The notes: generated from the letters alone by a model not told the origin. Positions 51,568 through 60,728 are shown, counted from the first letter of the stretch. The stretch is 64,000 nucleotides of DNA from Clostridiaceae bacterium M8S5 (GCA_029227815.1 CP118523.1:930001-994000), one strand, 5' to 3'. Translations and numbers: made by a program.

Positions 51568-53685
51568 ATGATAACAAGAGTCCAGAAAAGAAATGGTGAT
51601 ATTGTAGACTTTAACTTAGATAAGATTAGAAATGCAATTTTTTCAGCAGCAAAATCAGTTGGTGGAAACGATAAAGAAGAAGCTAAAAGATTAACTGATA
51701 TGGTGAAAAATATACTTGACGAAGCATTTGGAGTAGGAGTACCATCAGTTGAAGATATACAAGATATAGTAGAAAAGGTACTAATAGAAGAAGGGCATGC
51801 TAAAACTGCTAAAGCTTATATAATATATAGAAGAAAACATGACGAAATAAGAGAAAACAAGAACTTATTTATGGATGCAGAAATTATGATTGATGAGTAT
51901 GTATCATATGATGATTGGAGAATAAACGAAAATGCGAATATGGGGTTTAGCTTACAAGGATTAAACAATCATATAGTTGATTCGATTACTCAGAAATATT
52001 GGTTAAACAAAATTTATACAAAAGAATTAAGAGATGCTCATATTAATGGAGATCTTCATATACATGACTTAGGATTACTAGCACCTTATTGTTGTGGATG
52101 GGATTTAGAATCAATATTAAACAACGGATTTAAAGGAGCTAAAGGCAAACTACAATCCAAGCCACCAAAGCATCTAAGAGCATTTTTAGGGCAAATAGTA
52201 AATTGGCTTTATACCCTACAAGGAGAATCGGCAGGAGCACAAGCAGTAAGTTCATTAGATACATATGTAGCTCCATTTATATATTATGATAATTTAAGCT
52301 ACGAGGATGTAAAAAAATCAGTAGAAAGCTTTATATATAATTTAAATGTACCAACTAGAGTTGGATTTCAGACGCCATTTACAAATGTAACGTTAGATAT
52401 TGTATGTCATCCTATGCTTAAGAAGCAACCAGTTACAATAGGCGGAAAGAAAATGGATAAGGTATATGGGGATTTCGGGGAACAAATGGATATGTTTAAT
52501 AAAGCATTTTGTCAAGTAATGATGGAAGGTGATGGTGCAGGTAGAAGCTTTAGTTTCCCAATACCTACAATAAACATCACTAAAGATTTTCCTTGGGATT
52601 CCGAAATATCAAACCATATTATGGAGATGACTAGAAAGTTTGGGACACCGTATTTTGCCAATTTTGTAAATAGCGAGTTAGATCCAGAAGATGTAAGAAG
52701 CATGTGTTGTAGGCTTCGTTTAGATAATAGAGAGTTAAGAAGAAGAGGAGGAGGGTTATTTGGAGCTAATCCTCTCACAGGGTCAATTAATGTTGTAACG
52801 CTAAATATGGGTAGAATAGGCTACCTTTCCAACTCTATAGAAGAATTTAAACGTAGAGTAAGAAATTTGATGGAGAAAGCAAAGCAGATTTGTGAATTGA
52901 AACGAGTTACACTAGAAAAATACATGGATTCAGGATTATATCCATACTCAAGGTTTTACTTACAAGGAGTTAAAGATTCACAAGGCGGATATTACAAAAA
53001 CCACTTTAGTACAATAGGTCTAAATGGTATGAATGAAGCATGTTTGAACCTATTAGATGAAGATATAACATCCGAGGAAGGGCAAGAGTTTGCGATTGAA
53101 ATAATGAAATTTATGAATAGAGTCATTCAAATATTCCAAGAAGAAACAGGCAGTCTTTGGAATTTAGAGGCTTCTCCAGCAGAAGGAGCGGCTTATAGAT
53201 TTGCTAGAATGGATAAGAGAATGTATCCAAAAATCATTACACAAGGAGATAAAGAGCCTTATTATACAAACTCAACTCAATTGCCAGTAGGACATACAAA
53301 AGATATCTTTGAAGCGATAGAACTACAAGAAAATCTTCAGACACTTTATACAGGAGGAACAGTGTTTCATGGTTTTATGGGAGAAGAAATCAGTAGTAAA
53401 CAGACAGTTAAGCTATTAATACAAAGATGCTTTGAAAATAGTCGTATTCCGTATTTGACGATAACACCGACATATAGTATTTGTAATGAGCATGGATATC
53501 TAAGTGGTAATCAATCGATATGTCCAAAATGTGGCAAGAATACAGAAGTATGGACACGAGTAGTTGGTTTCCATAGACCAGTTCAATCATGGAACAAAGG
53601 CAAGAAAGAAGAATTTATCGACAGAGTTGAATTTGATGCTAAAGTTAGTTTAAATAAAAGAGAAAAAGAAAGAGCACTGGCATAG
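51568..53685 (+). CDS. nrdD: Anaerobic ribonucleoside-triphosphate reductase
   Basis: Class III glycyl-radical reductase making dNTPs without oxygen, 705 residues. N-terminal ATP-cone (RVQKRNGDIVDFNLDKIRNA). The catalytic barrel contains FSFPIPTINIT and a CCRLRLDNRELRRRGGG segment. The C-terminal zinc site has CNEHG and CPKC (about 639-655), and the glycyl radical loop RVVGFHRPV is at about 663-671. Phe follows the radical glycine where Tyr is common. It lies one base before its activase gene. Confidence 0.97.
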   Translation: MITRVQKRNGDIVDFNLDKIRNAIFSAAKSVGGNDKEEAKRLTDMVKNILDEAFGVGVPSVEDIQDIVEKVLIEEGHAKTAKAYIIYRRKHDEIRENKNLFMDAEIMIDEYVSYDDWRINENANMGFSLQGLNNHIVDSITQKYWLNKIYTKELRDAHINGDLHIHDLGLLAPYCCGWDLESILNNGFKGAKGKLQSKPPKHLRAFLGQIVNWLYTLQGESAGAQAVSSLDTYVAPFIYYDNLSYEDVKKSVESFIYNLNVPTRVGFQTPFTNVTLDIVCHPMLKKQPVTIGGKKMDKVYGDFGEQMDMFNKAFCQVMMEGDGAGRSFSFPIPTINITKDFPWDSEISNHIMEMTRKFGTPYFANFVNSELDPEDVRSMCCRLRLDNRELRRRGGGLFGANPLTGSINVVTLNMGRIGYLSNSIEEFKRRVRNLMEKAKQICELKRVTLEKYMDSGLYPYSRFYLQGVKDSQGGYYKNHFSTIGLNGMNEACLNLLDEDITSEEGQEFAIEIMKFMNRVIQIFQEETGSLWNLEASPAEGAAYRFARMDKRMYPKIITQGDKEPYYTNSTQLPVGHTKDIFEAIELQENLQTLYTGGTVFHGFMGEEISSKQTVKLLIQRCFENSRIPYLTITPTYSICNEHGYLSGNQSICPKCGKNTEVWTRVVGFHRPVQSWNKGKKEEFIDRVEFDAKVSLNKREKERALA

Positions 53686-53686
53686 T

Positions 53687-54370
53687 ATGATTTTTAGTGG
53701 ACACATAAAGAGTTCATTTATAGATTATCCTGATGCAATATCTACAGTATTCTTTGTTAAGGGATGTAATTTTAGATGTGATTATTGTCATAACTCAGAG
53801 CTTTTAGGCGATTGGGATATAGAATATGATGAGAGATACGTATTTGATTATTTAAATAGTAGAAAGAAGTATATTGATGCAGTTTGTTTATCAGGAGGAG
53901 AAATAACGCTATATCCTGAGGTATTAGACTTTTTAAAAAAGGTAAAACAGTTAGGTTTTTTAACAAAGATAGACACAAATGGTACAAATCCAGAGTTAAT
54001 AAAAAAGATATTGTCAAAGAAGTGTTTAGATTATATTGCAATGGATGTGAAAGCACCAATACACAAATATGAAACAATAGCCAACAAAAATATAAAAATA
54101 GAAGATATAATAAATAGCATAGAAATAATAAAGAACTCTGAGGTAGATTACGAATTTAGAACCACTGTTTGTAGAGAGCTACTCAGTGAAAAAGATATTA
54201 TAGACATAGCAGAACATATTAGAGGTGCTAAAAAATATGTGTTGCAAAATTTTAGAGATAGTGAAAGTGTTTTAATAGGAAAAGAAAAACTAAATCCTTA
54301 CAAAGACAAAGAGTTACTTAGTATAAAAGACAAAATAAAGCATCATTTTAATACATTGATAATAAGATAA
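53687..54370 (+). CDS. nrdG: Anaerobic RNR-activating radical SAM protein
   Basis: Radical SAM enzyme of 227 residues that installs the glycyl radical in NrdD. It has the N-terminal KSSFIDYPDAISTVFFVKGC and the cluster motif CNFRCDYC, then the GGE motif (CLSGGEITLYPE). It belongs to the longer NrdG subtype of about 230 residues. Directly co-transcribed with nrdD. Confidence 0.95.
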   Translation: MIFSGHIKSSFIDYPDAISTVFFVKGCNFRCDYCHNSELLGDWDIEYDERYVFDYLNSRKKYIDAVCLSGGEITLYPEVLDFLKKVKQLGFLTKIDTNGTNPELIKKILSKKCLDYIAMDVKAPIHKYETIANKNIKIEDIINSIEIIKNSEVDYEFRTTVCRELLSEKDIIDIAEHIRGAKKYVLQNFRDSESVLIGKEKLNPYKDKELLSIKDKIKHHFNTLIIR

Positions 54371-54373
54371 AAC

Positions 54374-54417
54374 AAAAATTATTGACAGAACGATTAGTTT
54401 AGTCAATAATTTTTTTC
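54374..54417 (+). terminator. Intrinsic terminator of nrdDG
   Basis: AAAAATTATTGAC (54374-54386) pairs with GTCAATAATTTTT (54402-54414), continuing into T. Confidence 0.85.
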
Positions 54418-54551
54418 TTATAAAACTAATGTAAAAACATTATATTTTTTAACAATAATAGAAAAAAACAATAAAAATAAAGGGAAATAATGGTATGTAG
54501 AGAAATATATTATTAACTACAATTATAAAATATAATAGGGAGATTATTAAA

Positions 54552-56738
54552 ATGAGAATTATGGAAATATTTAATGATTTTAAAAAGAGTTCTACACATT
54601 CTTTTTTTAGCATTAATTTATTTGAAACATTTCAAAACACAGTTAAATTTATGGTGCCATTATTAACAATACTAGTCTTTATGTACTTCTCAATTCCTAA
54701 GTCTAATTTAATAATTAATATTATAGTAGTAGCAATGGCTTATATATTTGTTGGGCTAACATCTATAGAGTCATTTAGGACTAACTTTGAAAAGGATTTT
54801 ATTCATGTTCTAAATAATAATGCAAACTATATATGGATACTCGATTTAGGACAACAAAAAATCAAGATATTTTATAGACATGCTGATTATTTTGCAGATT
54901 CACAGATTGGATATGTAGAAACATTAAATGACTTATTATTTTTAGTTCACCCTGATGATAGATATATAATTACCGATTTAATTGAAAATAATCTAAAGTT
55001 TGTTGATGAATACTTTGAAATAGATATAAGAATAAAGGGTTACGGAAATAGTTGGAAGCAATCTAGAGTAAAAGGCTCACTAAAAAGAGATAATACTATA
55101 GAATCACAATTTCTTTATGGATATGCGTATATCACTATAGATGAAGATGAGAGGTTACTTTTAGATAGCGAAAAAAATATTAAAAAGATAATAGATAAAA
55201 TCAGCAATAACTACACAATAATAGAAATAAACAAAGACGGAACATTTGGCAAACATCTATATGCGAATGAAGATTTGACAAAAATGCTCAATTGCACAAG
55301 TGAAGAATTAACTAGCAAGACACCTTATGAGGTATGTTTAAATAAAGATTTAGTAAGAAAATTAGAGTCCAGTAAAGAAAATGAAGAAGTAACACATTCA
55401 TTTTTATGTGGTAAGGGTAATACTAGGCATGTGATTTTAAAGAAAGATAATGCTCATATAAATGGCAAAAAGGTTGCTATAATACGTTCAAAAGATATAA
55501 CAAATATAAAAAATATAGAGTTAGATATCAAAAAGAGCGAAGAAATGTATAGGATATTCTTTGAAATATTACCAGATGCTATATTTGCTACAGAAAATGG
55601 TGTAATAACATATGTGAATCCAGCTGGAGTTAAAATGCTAAAATCAAACAACAGAGAAGAAATATTAAGTAGAAATTTACTTTCATTTATACAACCCGAT
55701 TATCATGATAAATTAAGAGATTTAAAGGAAAAGAAAGAGAGCAATTATATAGAAGTGCTGTTAACATGTGACGATGGACAACAAAGAAATGTAGAAATTG
55801 CTTATTCAACATTTGTAGATGATATTTCTAATGCTAAGACAGTGGTGATTATTAGAGATATAACTAAATACGTCGAAGCACAAGAAAAAATGAAAGTAAT
55901 AATAGAGAAGAATGCTGATTTAGTATCTCAGATAATAAGGGACTACAAATTAAAGGAAGAGCTATTTTCAAATTTATCACATGATTTCAAAACTCCACTT
56001 AATATTATACTTGGAGTGGTGCAATTATTACGTAAATTCTATGAAGATACATGTGTATGTGATGAAGAAAAAATTAAAAGATATTTGTCTATAATGAACC
56101 AAAACTGCTTTAGATTATTGAGGTTGATTAATAATTTAACAGATTTAGTTAAAAGTGATACAGGATATCTAAATCTTAACCTTGAAAGTATAGATATAGT
56201 AATGCTTGTAGAAGATTTAGTAACATCAGTAGTAGAATTTGTTGAGAACAAAGGTATAGAGATAGTATTTGATACAAATGTTGAAGAGAAAATAGTATCA
56301 GTAGACGTAGAAAAGATAGAGAGAACCATATTAAATCTACTTTCAAATGCAATCAAAAATTGTAAATCAGGTGACATGATAACAGTTAGTTTAGAATGTA
56401 CAGAAGAAAGTATAAAAATAATGGTTAAGGATACAGGTTCAGGGATACCAAAAGAAAAGCTAAATCATATATTTGAGAGATTTACTAGATTCAATAAAAC
56501 TGGAAGGGAAAGTATCGCTGGTAGTGGAATAGGTCTTACACTAGTAAAATCATTTATTGATATACACAACGGAAAAATTAGTGTAGAAAGTGAGGTAAAC
56601 GTAGGAACAACATTTTATATTGAAATTCCATATAATCAGAGTAAGGTTAAGTATGAAGTTGAAAATATAAAACTAAAAGATCCGAGTATAGTGGCAGAAA
56701 GGATAAACCATGAGTTATCCGATATTTATTGCAATTAA
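54552..56738 (+). CDS. Membrane PAS-domain sensor histidine kinase
   Basis: Protein of 728 residues. Two membrane helices at about 33-50 and 52-72 are followed by about 360 residues with PAS-like folds (one clear at about 335-440: IFFEILPDAIFATENGVITY). The dimerisation helix carries the phospho-acceptor in FSNLSHDFKTPLNIILG (His at about 477); the ATPase domain has NLLSNAIKNC, DTGSGIP and GSGIGLTLV. No response regulator gene is adjacent, so it is an orphan; partner unknown. The ANTAR regulator 11 kb upstream is one possibility without direct evidence. Confidence 0.93.
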   Translation: MRIMEIFNDFKKSSTHSFFSINLFETFQNTVKFMVPLLTILVFMYFSIPKSNLIINIIVVAMAYIFVGLTSIESFRTNFEKDFIHVLNNNANYIWILDLGQQKIKIFYRHADYFADSQIGYVETLNDLLFLVHPDDRYIITDLIENNLKFVDEYFEIDIRIKGYGNSWKQSRVKGSLKRDNTIESQFLYGYAYITIDEDERLLLDSEKNIKKIIDKISNNYTIIEINKDGTFGKHLYANEDLTKMLNCTSEELTSKTPYEVCLNKDLVRKLESSKENEEVTHSFLCGKGNTRHVILKKDNAHINGKKVAIIRSKDITNIKNIELDIKKSEEMYRIFFEILPDAIFATENGVITYVNPAGVKMLKSNNREEILSRNLLSFIQPDYHDKLRDLKEKKESNYIEVLLTCDDGQQRNVEIAYSTFVDDISNAKTVVIIRDITKYVEAQEKMKVIIEKNADLVSQIIRDYKLKEELFSNLSHDFKTPLNIILGVVQLLRKFYEDTCVCDEEKIKRYLSIMNQNCFRLLRLINNLTDLVKSDTGYLNLNLESIDIVMLVEDLVTSVVEFVENKGIEIVFDTNVEEKIVSVDVEKIERTILNLLSNAIKNCKSGDMITVSLECTEESIKIMVKDTGSGIPKEKLNHIFERFTRFNKTGRESIAGSGIGLTLVKSFIDIHNGKISVESEVNVGTTFYIEIPYNQSKVKYEVENIKLKDPSIVAERINHELSDIYCN

Positions 56739-56774
56739 TAATTTATTAGTCCATTAAATCTCCTGCATTATAGA

Positions 56775-56812
56775 AGGGGCTGTATGAAGACATGTGATAC
56801 AATATGGCCCCT
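56775..56812. terminator. Structured hairpin downstream of the kinase gene
   Basis: AGGGGC (56775-56780) with GCCCCT (56807-56812) and an inner TGTAT/ATACA pair. It is adjacent to the bidirectional terminator. Confidence 0.55.
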
Positions 56813-56815
56813 ATT

Positions 56816-56847
56816 AAAAAATGACCATTTAAATAGGTCATTTTTTT
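56816..56847. terminator. Bidirectional terminator between convergent genes
   Basis: AAAAAATGACC (56816-56826) pairs with GGTCATTTTTT (56836-56846). A and T runs on both sides suit termination of the kinase (+) and the ABC permease (-) transcripts. Confidence 0.88.
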
Positions 56848-56854
56848 AATTAGA

Positions 56855-57667
56855 TTATTTTTTTGTTATAAACCTTTTTTCAATAATTGAAACAAATTTA
56901 TACATAAGAGAAGCTAAAATAGCAAGAATAATAACACTTAGCATAACTAGATCCATCTTAAAAACTTGACTTCCATAAACAATTAGATAACCTATACCAC
57001 CCTTAGAAACAAGGAATTCACCTACTATTACACCAACCCAAGAAAGTCCAATGTTTATCTTAAGACAGTTTATAATAGAAGGTATACTTGATGGAAATAC
57101 AGCTAACTTAAATACTTGGTACTTAGAAGCACCAAAAGTATAGAGCATTTTAATGATATTTTCATCCACTTGTATAAATGCATTATATACATTCATTATT
57201 GTAACAATAATAGAAATAGAAATTGCAGTTACAATTATACCAGTATAACCAGCTCCAACCCACAGTATAATAATAGGTGCTAGAGCGGTTTTAGGTAAAC
57301 TGTTAAAAACAACAAGGTATGGATCTAAGACCTTTGACGCAAAAGACGAAGTCCATAGACCTATAGCAATCAAAATACCTAAAATTGTACCAATAGTAAA
57401 ACCTGCTATATTTTCTAATAAAGATATACATATATGATTAATTAGTGACCCTTGATTAAATAATCGTATCATAAGCTTTATAATAGCAGAGGGGTAACTA
57501 GTCATAAATGTATCCATTATACCAAATGAAGCAGCTAATTGCCAATAAGCGATGATAGCTATGAGTATAATCAATTGTGTAAAAAGTATTATTTTTTTTC
57601 TTCTATTGTGCTTTTTGACAAAATCAATGTGTTCTTTAGAGTATTGTTTATTATCTGACATGAACAT
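56855..57667 (-). CDS. ABC importer permease (SsuC/TauC/ThiX-like)
   Basis: Binding-protein-dependent permease of 270 residues with about six membrane helices and the EAA-type loop (LYTFGASKYQVFKLAVFPSS). It overlaps the ATPase gene by 17 bases. The subclass transports sulfonates, nitrate, or thiamine precursors. No substrate-binding protein is encoded next to it, so the substrate is open. Confidence 0.9.
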   Translation of the reverse strand: MFMSDNKQYSKEHIDFVKKHNRRKKIILFTQLIILIAIIAYWQLAASFGIMDTFMTSYPSAIIKLMIRLFNQGSLINHICISLLENIAGFTIGTILGILIAIGLWTSSFASKVLDPYLVVFNSLPKTALAPIIILWVGAGYTGIIVTAISISIIVTIMNVYNAFIQVDENIIKMLYTFGASKYQVFKLAVFPSSIPSIINCLKINIGLSWVGVIVGEFLVSKGGIGYLIVYGSQVFKMDLVMLSVIILAILASLMYKFVSIIEKRFITKK

Positions 57668-58403
57668 CTAGCTCCTTCCATATTTTATTGAAATAATATT
57701 TAAACTCTGGAGCTTCTCTACTATTAAGAGGTGTTCTTATGTCATTAGGACAAGTCAAGTTAATTGTTACAATATCCTTAATACTAGCAGGTCTATTACT
57801 TAGAACAATTATTCTATCTGCTAAACTAACAGCTTCAGAGATATCATGAGTGACCATAAGAGCTGTTTTATTTTCTTTTTTAAGAATAATGCCTATTTCA
57901 TCAGCAATAGCTAACCTAGTTTGATAGTCAAGCGCTGAGAAAGGTTCATCTAATAGTAGAAAATCAGGTCGTGTTACTAGAGTTCTAATCAATGCCACAC
58001 GTTGTCGCATACCACCTGACAGTTGACTAGGAAAGCAGTTTATAAAATCACCAAGACCATACGTAAAAAGGAGCTTTTTTGCATAGCTAATATTTTCATC
58101 AGTTACTTTGTGTTGTATTTCCAGCCCAATTAACGTATTTTTTAAGATGGTCCTCCATTCAAATAGATAATCTTTCTGAAACATATATCCTACCTTTTTG
58201 TGCATTTGGATATTGCCAAAAGATGGTGATAGTAGTCCAGATATTAGTGATAAAAGCGTTGATTTACCACAACCACTAGGACCAACAATAACTACAACTT
58301 CCCCTTCAAAAACATCAAAATTTATGTTTTTAAGTACATATATTTCATCTTCTAAAGTTTGATATGACATAGATAAATTTATAACTTCTAAAGCCTTATT
58401 CAT
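57651..58403 (-). CDS. ABC importer ATP-binding protein (SsuB/TauB-like)
   Basis: ATPase of 250 residues: Walker A GPSGCGKSTLL, signature LSGGMRQRVALIRTL, Walker B FLLLDEPFSALDYQT, switch histidine VTHDISEAV. AGGAGGAG stands before its ATG (minus strand). First gene of the pair with the permease. The repeat locus B lies immediately upstream. Confidence 0.93.
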   Translation of the reverse strand: MNKALEVINLSMSYQTLEDEIYVLKNINFDVFEGEVVVIVGPSGCGKSTLLSLISGLLSPSFGNIQMHKKVGYMFQKDYLFEWRTILKNTLIGLEIQHKVTDENISYAKKLLFTYGLGDFINCFPSQLSGGMRQRVALIRTLVTRPDFLLLDEPFSALDYQTRLAIADEIGIILKKENKTALMVTHDISEAVSLADRIIVLSNRPASIKDIVTINLTCPNDIRTPLNSREAPEFKYYFNKIWKELDVHVR

Positions 58404-58483
58404 GTTCTCCTCCTAAAGTTTAAGTTTTAATATGTATTAGAAGGTTTAAGATATTATATGAATTGAGATTGTTTATTGAGACC

Positions 58484-58880
58484 CAGACTGCAGAAAAAAA
58501 TCCAATTTCTGCGTTGTTATAAAAATTTCCGTTGCTTACTTATCTCTAAAATAAGCTCCGCCATTCAATTTTGATACGCCTTGAACTTGTATCTTTACTA
58601 CAATCTGTTCGACTGCAGAAAAAAATCCAATCTGTGTTGTTAAAATTTTTACTATATACTTATCTCTATAAACTTAAAGAACTGTCTATTTAGACAGTTC
58701 CTCAGACTGTAGAAAAAAGCCCAATTTCTGCGTTGTAGCTAAAATTTCCGTTGCTCACTTACCTCTAAGTAAGCTCTGCTACTCAATTTTAACACGCCTT
58801 GATATTGAACTTTTACTACAGTCTGCTATTTAGATGACTTTGTCATCAACCTAAGGAACTGTCTATTTAGACAGTTCCTT
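58484..58880 (+). repeat. 177-bp-type structured repeat, locus B: one full and two decayed copies
   Basis: The full copy runs from 58703 to 58852, bracketed by two copies of a hairpin with arms GGAACTGTCT/AGACAGTTCC or GAACTGTCT/AGACAGTTC (about 58678-58702 and 58853-58880); the two GAACTG starts (58679 and 58856) are exactly 177 bases apart. A decayed copy (58484-58608) and a truncated one (58611-58670) precede it. The last hairpin is immediately downstream of the dps stop codon on the minus strand and looks like its terminator. Confidence 0.88.
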
Positions 58881-58884
58881 AAGT

Positions 58885-59349
58885 TTAGGATGTTAGATAA
58901 GCTCTAAACATCCATATATTTTTTTCATAGAATCCCATTGAATCACCTATAAGTGTAGTTGTATATTCGTCATTTATTTCTCCAGCTATTTTTGCGATAT
59001 GGCGTACTTGCTCATTTAACATTTCAAAATCACAGATTAGATCTCTTGCTATGCATGGAGCGCTATGGTTGACACTATTTGCTTCTCTAATACAGCTCAT
59101 AACAAGTGCATTTCTAAGAGATGCAACAGGTTTATAACCAAGCATTAATATACGCTCAGCATAGAGATCTATTTCTTCACCTAAAGTTTCATATAATTCA
59201 TCAAGCTTTTTATGAAAATCAAAGAAATTTCGACCAACAACATTCCAATGATAATTTCTAATTTTTAAATTCAAAACATGCAAGTTAGCAAGATATTTAT
59301 TCATAAGGCAAGCAGTTTGATATTTAATAGCTTCAATATTATGAGGCAT
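58885..59349 (-). CDS. dps: Dps-family iron-storage and DNA-protection protein
   Basis: Ferritin-like protein of 154 residues that forms 12-mers oxidising and storing iron. The inter-subunit ferroxidase residues are in place: His in NYHWNVVGRNFFDFH, and the acidic residues in DELYETLGEEIDLYAERI. It lies on the minus strand with GAAAGGAAG before the ATG. Together with the SOD-like protein it gives some oxidative-stress defence. Confidence 0.92.
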   Translation of the reverse strand: MPHNIEAIKYQTACLMNKYLANLHVLNLKIRNYHWNVVGRNFFDFHKKLDELYETLGEEIDLYAERILMLGYKPVASLRNALVMSCIREANSVNHSAPCIARDLICDFEMLNEQVRHIAKIAGEINDEYTTTLIGDSMGFYEKNIWMFRAYLTS

Positions 59350-59473
59350 AAAATCAACTTCCTTTCAAAAACTGTTGCTATACTATAGTATATTTAGTGT
59401 GAAGTTAAAATGTACATGTTATTATATTTATGTGTTATAATAAAGTAATCTAAATTGTTTAGGAGGAATATTC

Positions 59474-60031
59474 ATGAGAGAATCGGCTATGAATCAACTA
59501 CGCAAATATGTGAGTGCAGATAGCCTAATGAAGCATAGCTTAGCAGTAGAAGCTTCAATGAGAGGATATGCAAAAAAATTTGGAGAAGATGTTGAGCGAT
59601 GGGGGGCTTGTGGCCTATTGCATGATATTGACTTTGAAAAACATCCAAAAGAACATCCATTAATAGGGATAGAAATATTAAAAGAATTAGGATATGATGA
59701 CGAATTCATAATGGCAGTAAAAGGGCACTCTGATGATACAAATACACCAAGAGAAACAAAATTAGCAAAGACATTATATGCAGTAGATGAATTATCAAGC
59801 TTTATAATAGCATGTGTATTAGTTAGGCCAACCAAATTTGAGGGATTAAAAATAAAATCCATCAAGAAGAAATTGAAAGACAAAGCATTTGCAAGAGCAG
59901 TTGATAGAGAGCAAATAAAAAGATCAGCAGAGGAATTGGGTGTAGATTTAAACGAACATATACAAACAGTACTAGATGCATTAATGTTGAGAGAAAAAGA
60001 GTTAGAACAAGAAGGTATGAGCTTGATTTAG
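59474..60031 (+). CDS. HD-domain phosphohydrolase-like protein
   Basis: Protein of 185 residues with AGGAGGA before the ATG. The HD metal site is visible: LMKHSLAVE, CGLLHDIDFEKHPKEH and later AVDELSSFI. The family includes nucleotidases and cyclic nucleotide hydrolases. No second domain. It stands alone after a divergent promoter region shared with dps; the substrate is unknown. Confidence 0.88.
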   Translation: MRESAMNQLRKYVSADSLMKHSLAVEASMRGYAKKFGEDVERWGACGLLHDIDFEKHPKEHPLIGIEILKELGYDDEFIMAVKGHSDDTNTPRETKLAKTLYAVDELSSFIIACVLVRPTKFEGLKIKSIKKKLKDKAFARAVDREQIKRSAEELGVDLNEHIQTVLDALMLREKELEQEGMSLI

Positions 60032-60056
60032 TTAATAAATTAAATAAATAATAGTT

Positions 60057-60088
60057 AATCACTGGGCATATAGTATCCAGTGATTTTA
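60057..60088 (+). terminator. Intrinsic terminator of the HD-protein gene
   Basis: AATCACTGG (60057-60065) pairs with CCAGTGATT (60077-60085), then TTTAT. Confidence 0.8.
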
Positions 60089-60101
60089 TATTTCCTAAAA
60101 A

Positions 60102-60130
60102 TTGTATTCATAAGACTAAAATGGTATAAT
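60102..60130 (+). promoter_or_regulatory. Promoter of the cysteine-motif peptide cluster
   Basis: TTGTAT (60102-60107), exactly 17 bases, TATAAT (60125-60130) preceded by the extended -10 TGG. Confidence 0.7.
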
Positions 60131-60162
60131 TTAACTAAAATATAAAAAGGAGATGAAGGTGT

Positions 60163-60288
60163 ATGAAAAAACTATGTAAAAGAGCTTACAGACAAAAAAG
60201 TTCTCTATGTGCAAGTTATTGCTTAGCTTGTTATTGTTTGAATTATCATGATTCAAAGAGCAGTTTATTTCCACCAAAATTTTATTAA
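60163..60288 (+). CDS. Cys-motif peptide 1 (41 aa), RiPP/bacteriocin-precursor-like
   Basis: Begins MKKLCKRAYRQKSSLCASYC and continues LACYC, giving CxxCxC after a basic head; the tail ends LFPPKFY. It is a close paralogue of peptide 4 (60764). The layout of a short Lys/Arg-rich head beginning MKKLxK, a Ser/Thr-Leu pair, then a compact CxCxC-like cluster recalls clostridial bacteriocin-precursor families (CLI_3235-type, from memory). No modifying enzyme is adjacent. A GGAGATGAAGG region precedes the ATG. Confidence 0.6.
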   Translation: MKKLCKRAYRQKSSLCASYCLACYCLNYHDSKSSLFPPKFY

Positions 60289-60318
60289 ATTATTATAAAT
60301 ACAATAAGGAGGTGAGAT

Positions 60319-60450
60319 ATGAAAAGATTAACTAAAAAATACCATAAAAATGTAGAAACATTAGTAATGAATGGTTGTCCTTGTTATTGTAGAATAGTTC
60401 ACGTAGATGATTCAGAGGCGGGTATACGTGATGCGAAATTTGATTGGTAG
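60319..60450 (+). CDS. Cys-motif peptide 2 (43 aa)
   Basis: AAGGAGGTGAG before the ATG, the strongest site in the cluster. Begins MKRLTKKYHKNVETLVMNGC and continues PCYCR, so the cluster is CPCYC; the tail (AGIRDAKFDW) is acidic. The head matches MK(K/R)LxK(K/R) and the T-L pair of the other members. It is the member most like described clostridial precursor peptides. A leader of about 18 residues and a cysteine core are inferred. Confidence 0.6.
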   Translation: MKRLTKKYHKNVETLVMNGCPCYCRIVHVDDSEAGIRDAKFDW

Positions 60451-60475
60451 ATTAAATTAAAAAGGATGTGAAATA

Positions 60476-60604
60476 TTGAGTAAACTCTTTAAAAAGAACA
60501 CTTATTATTCTAATCCATTATTTAATGATTTGTGCGTTTGGTGCATGTGTGTTATGAAGTCAGCTAGAAAAGATAGTGACGTAGTACCTAAGTACCCTAG
60601 TTAG
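60476..60604 (+). CDS. Cys-motif peptide 3 (42 aa)
   Basis: Read from TTG 60476 with AAAGGATGTG upstream. Begins MSKLFKKNTYYSNPLFNDLC and continues VWCMC, again CxxCxC. The tail ends VVPKYPS. It is the most divergent of the four, but the head and the spacing of the cysteine cluster (residues 20-25) are kept. Confidence 0.5.
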   Translation: MSKLFKKNTYYSNPLFNDLCVWCMCVMKSARKDSDVVPKYPS

Positions 60605-60612
60605 CTGAAAAT

Positions 60613-60664
60613 AGAAGGTGTCTCATCAAACTAAGAATAGGTGATGAGGACCTTCTTTTTTGGA
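60613..60664 (+). terminator. Intrinsic terminator after peptides 1-3
   Basis: AGAAGGT plus CTCATCA on the left pair with TGATGAG plus ACCTTCT on the right, with small internal mismatches, followed by T. Confidence 0.85.
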
Positions 60665-60719
60665 ATCATCTAAATGTGTATAATATATAAAATATAATGT
60701 TTCAAATATTGCAAAATAA

Positions 60720-60728
60720 TGGTATAAT
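60720..60728 (+). promoter_or_regulatory. Extended -10 promoter of peptide 4
   Basis: TGGTATAAT (60720-60728) repeats the -10 region of the peptide 1 promoter, including the upstream AA; the -35 (TTTCAA, 60700-60705) is weak. Confidence 0.5.
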
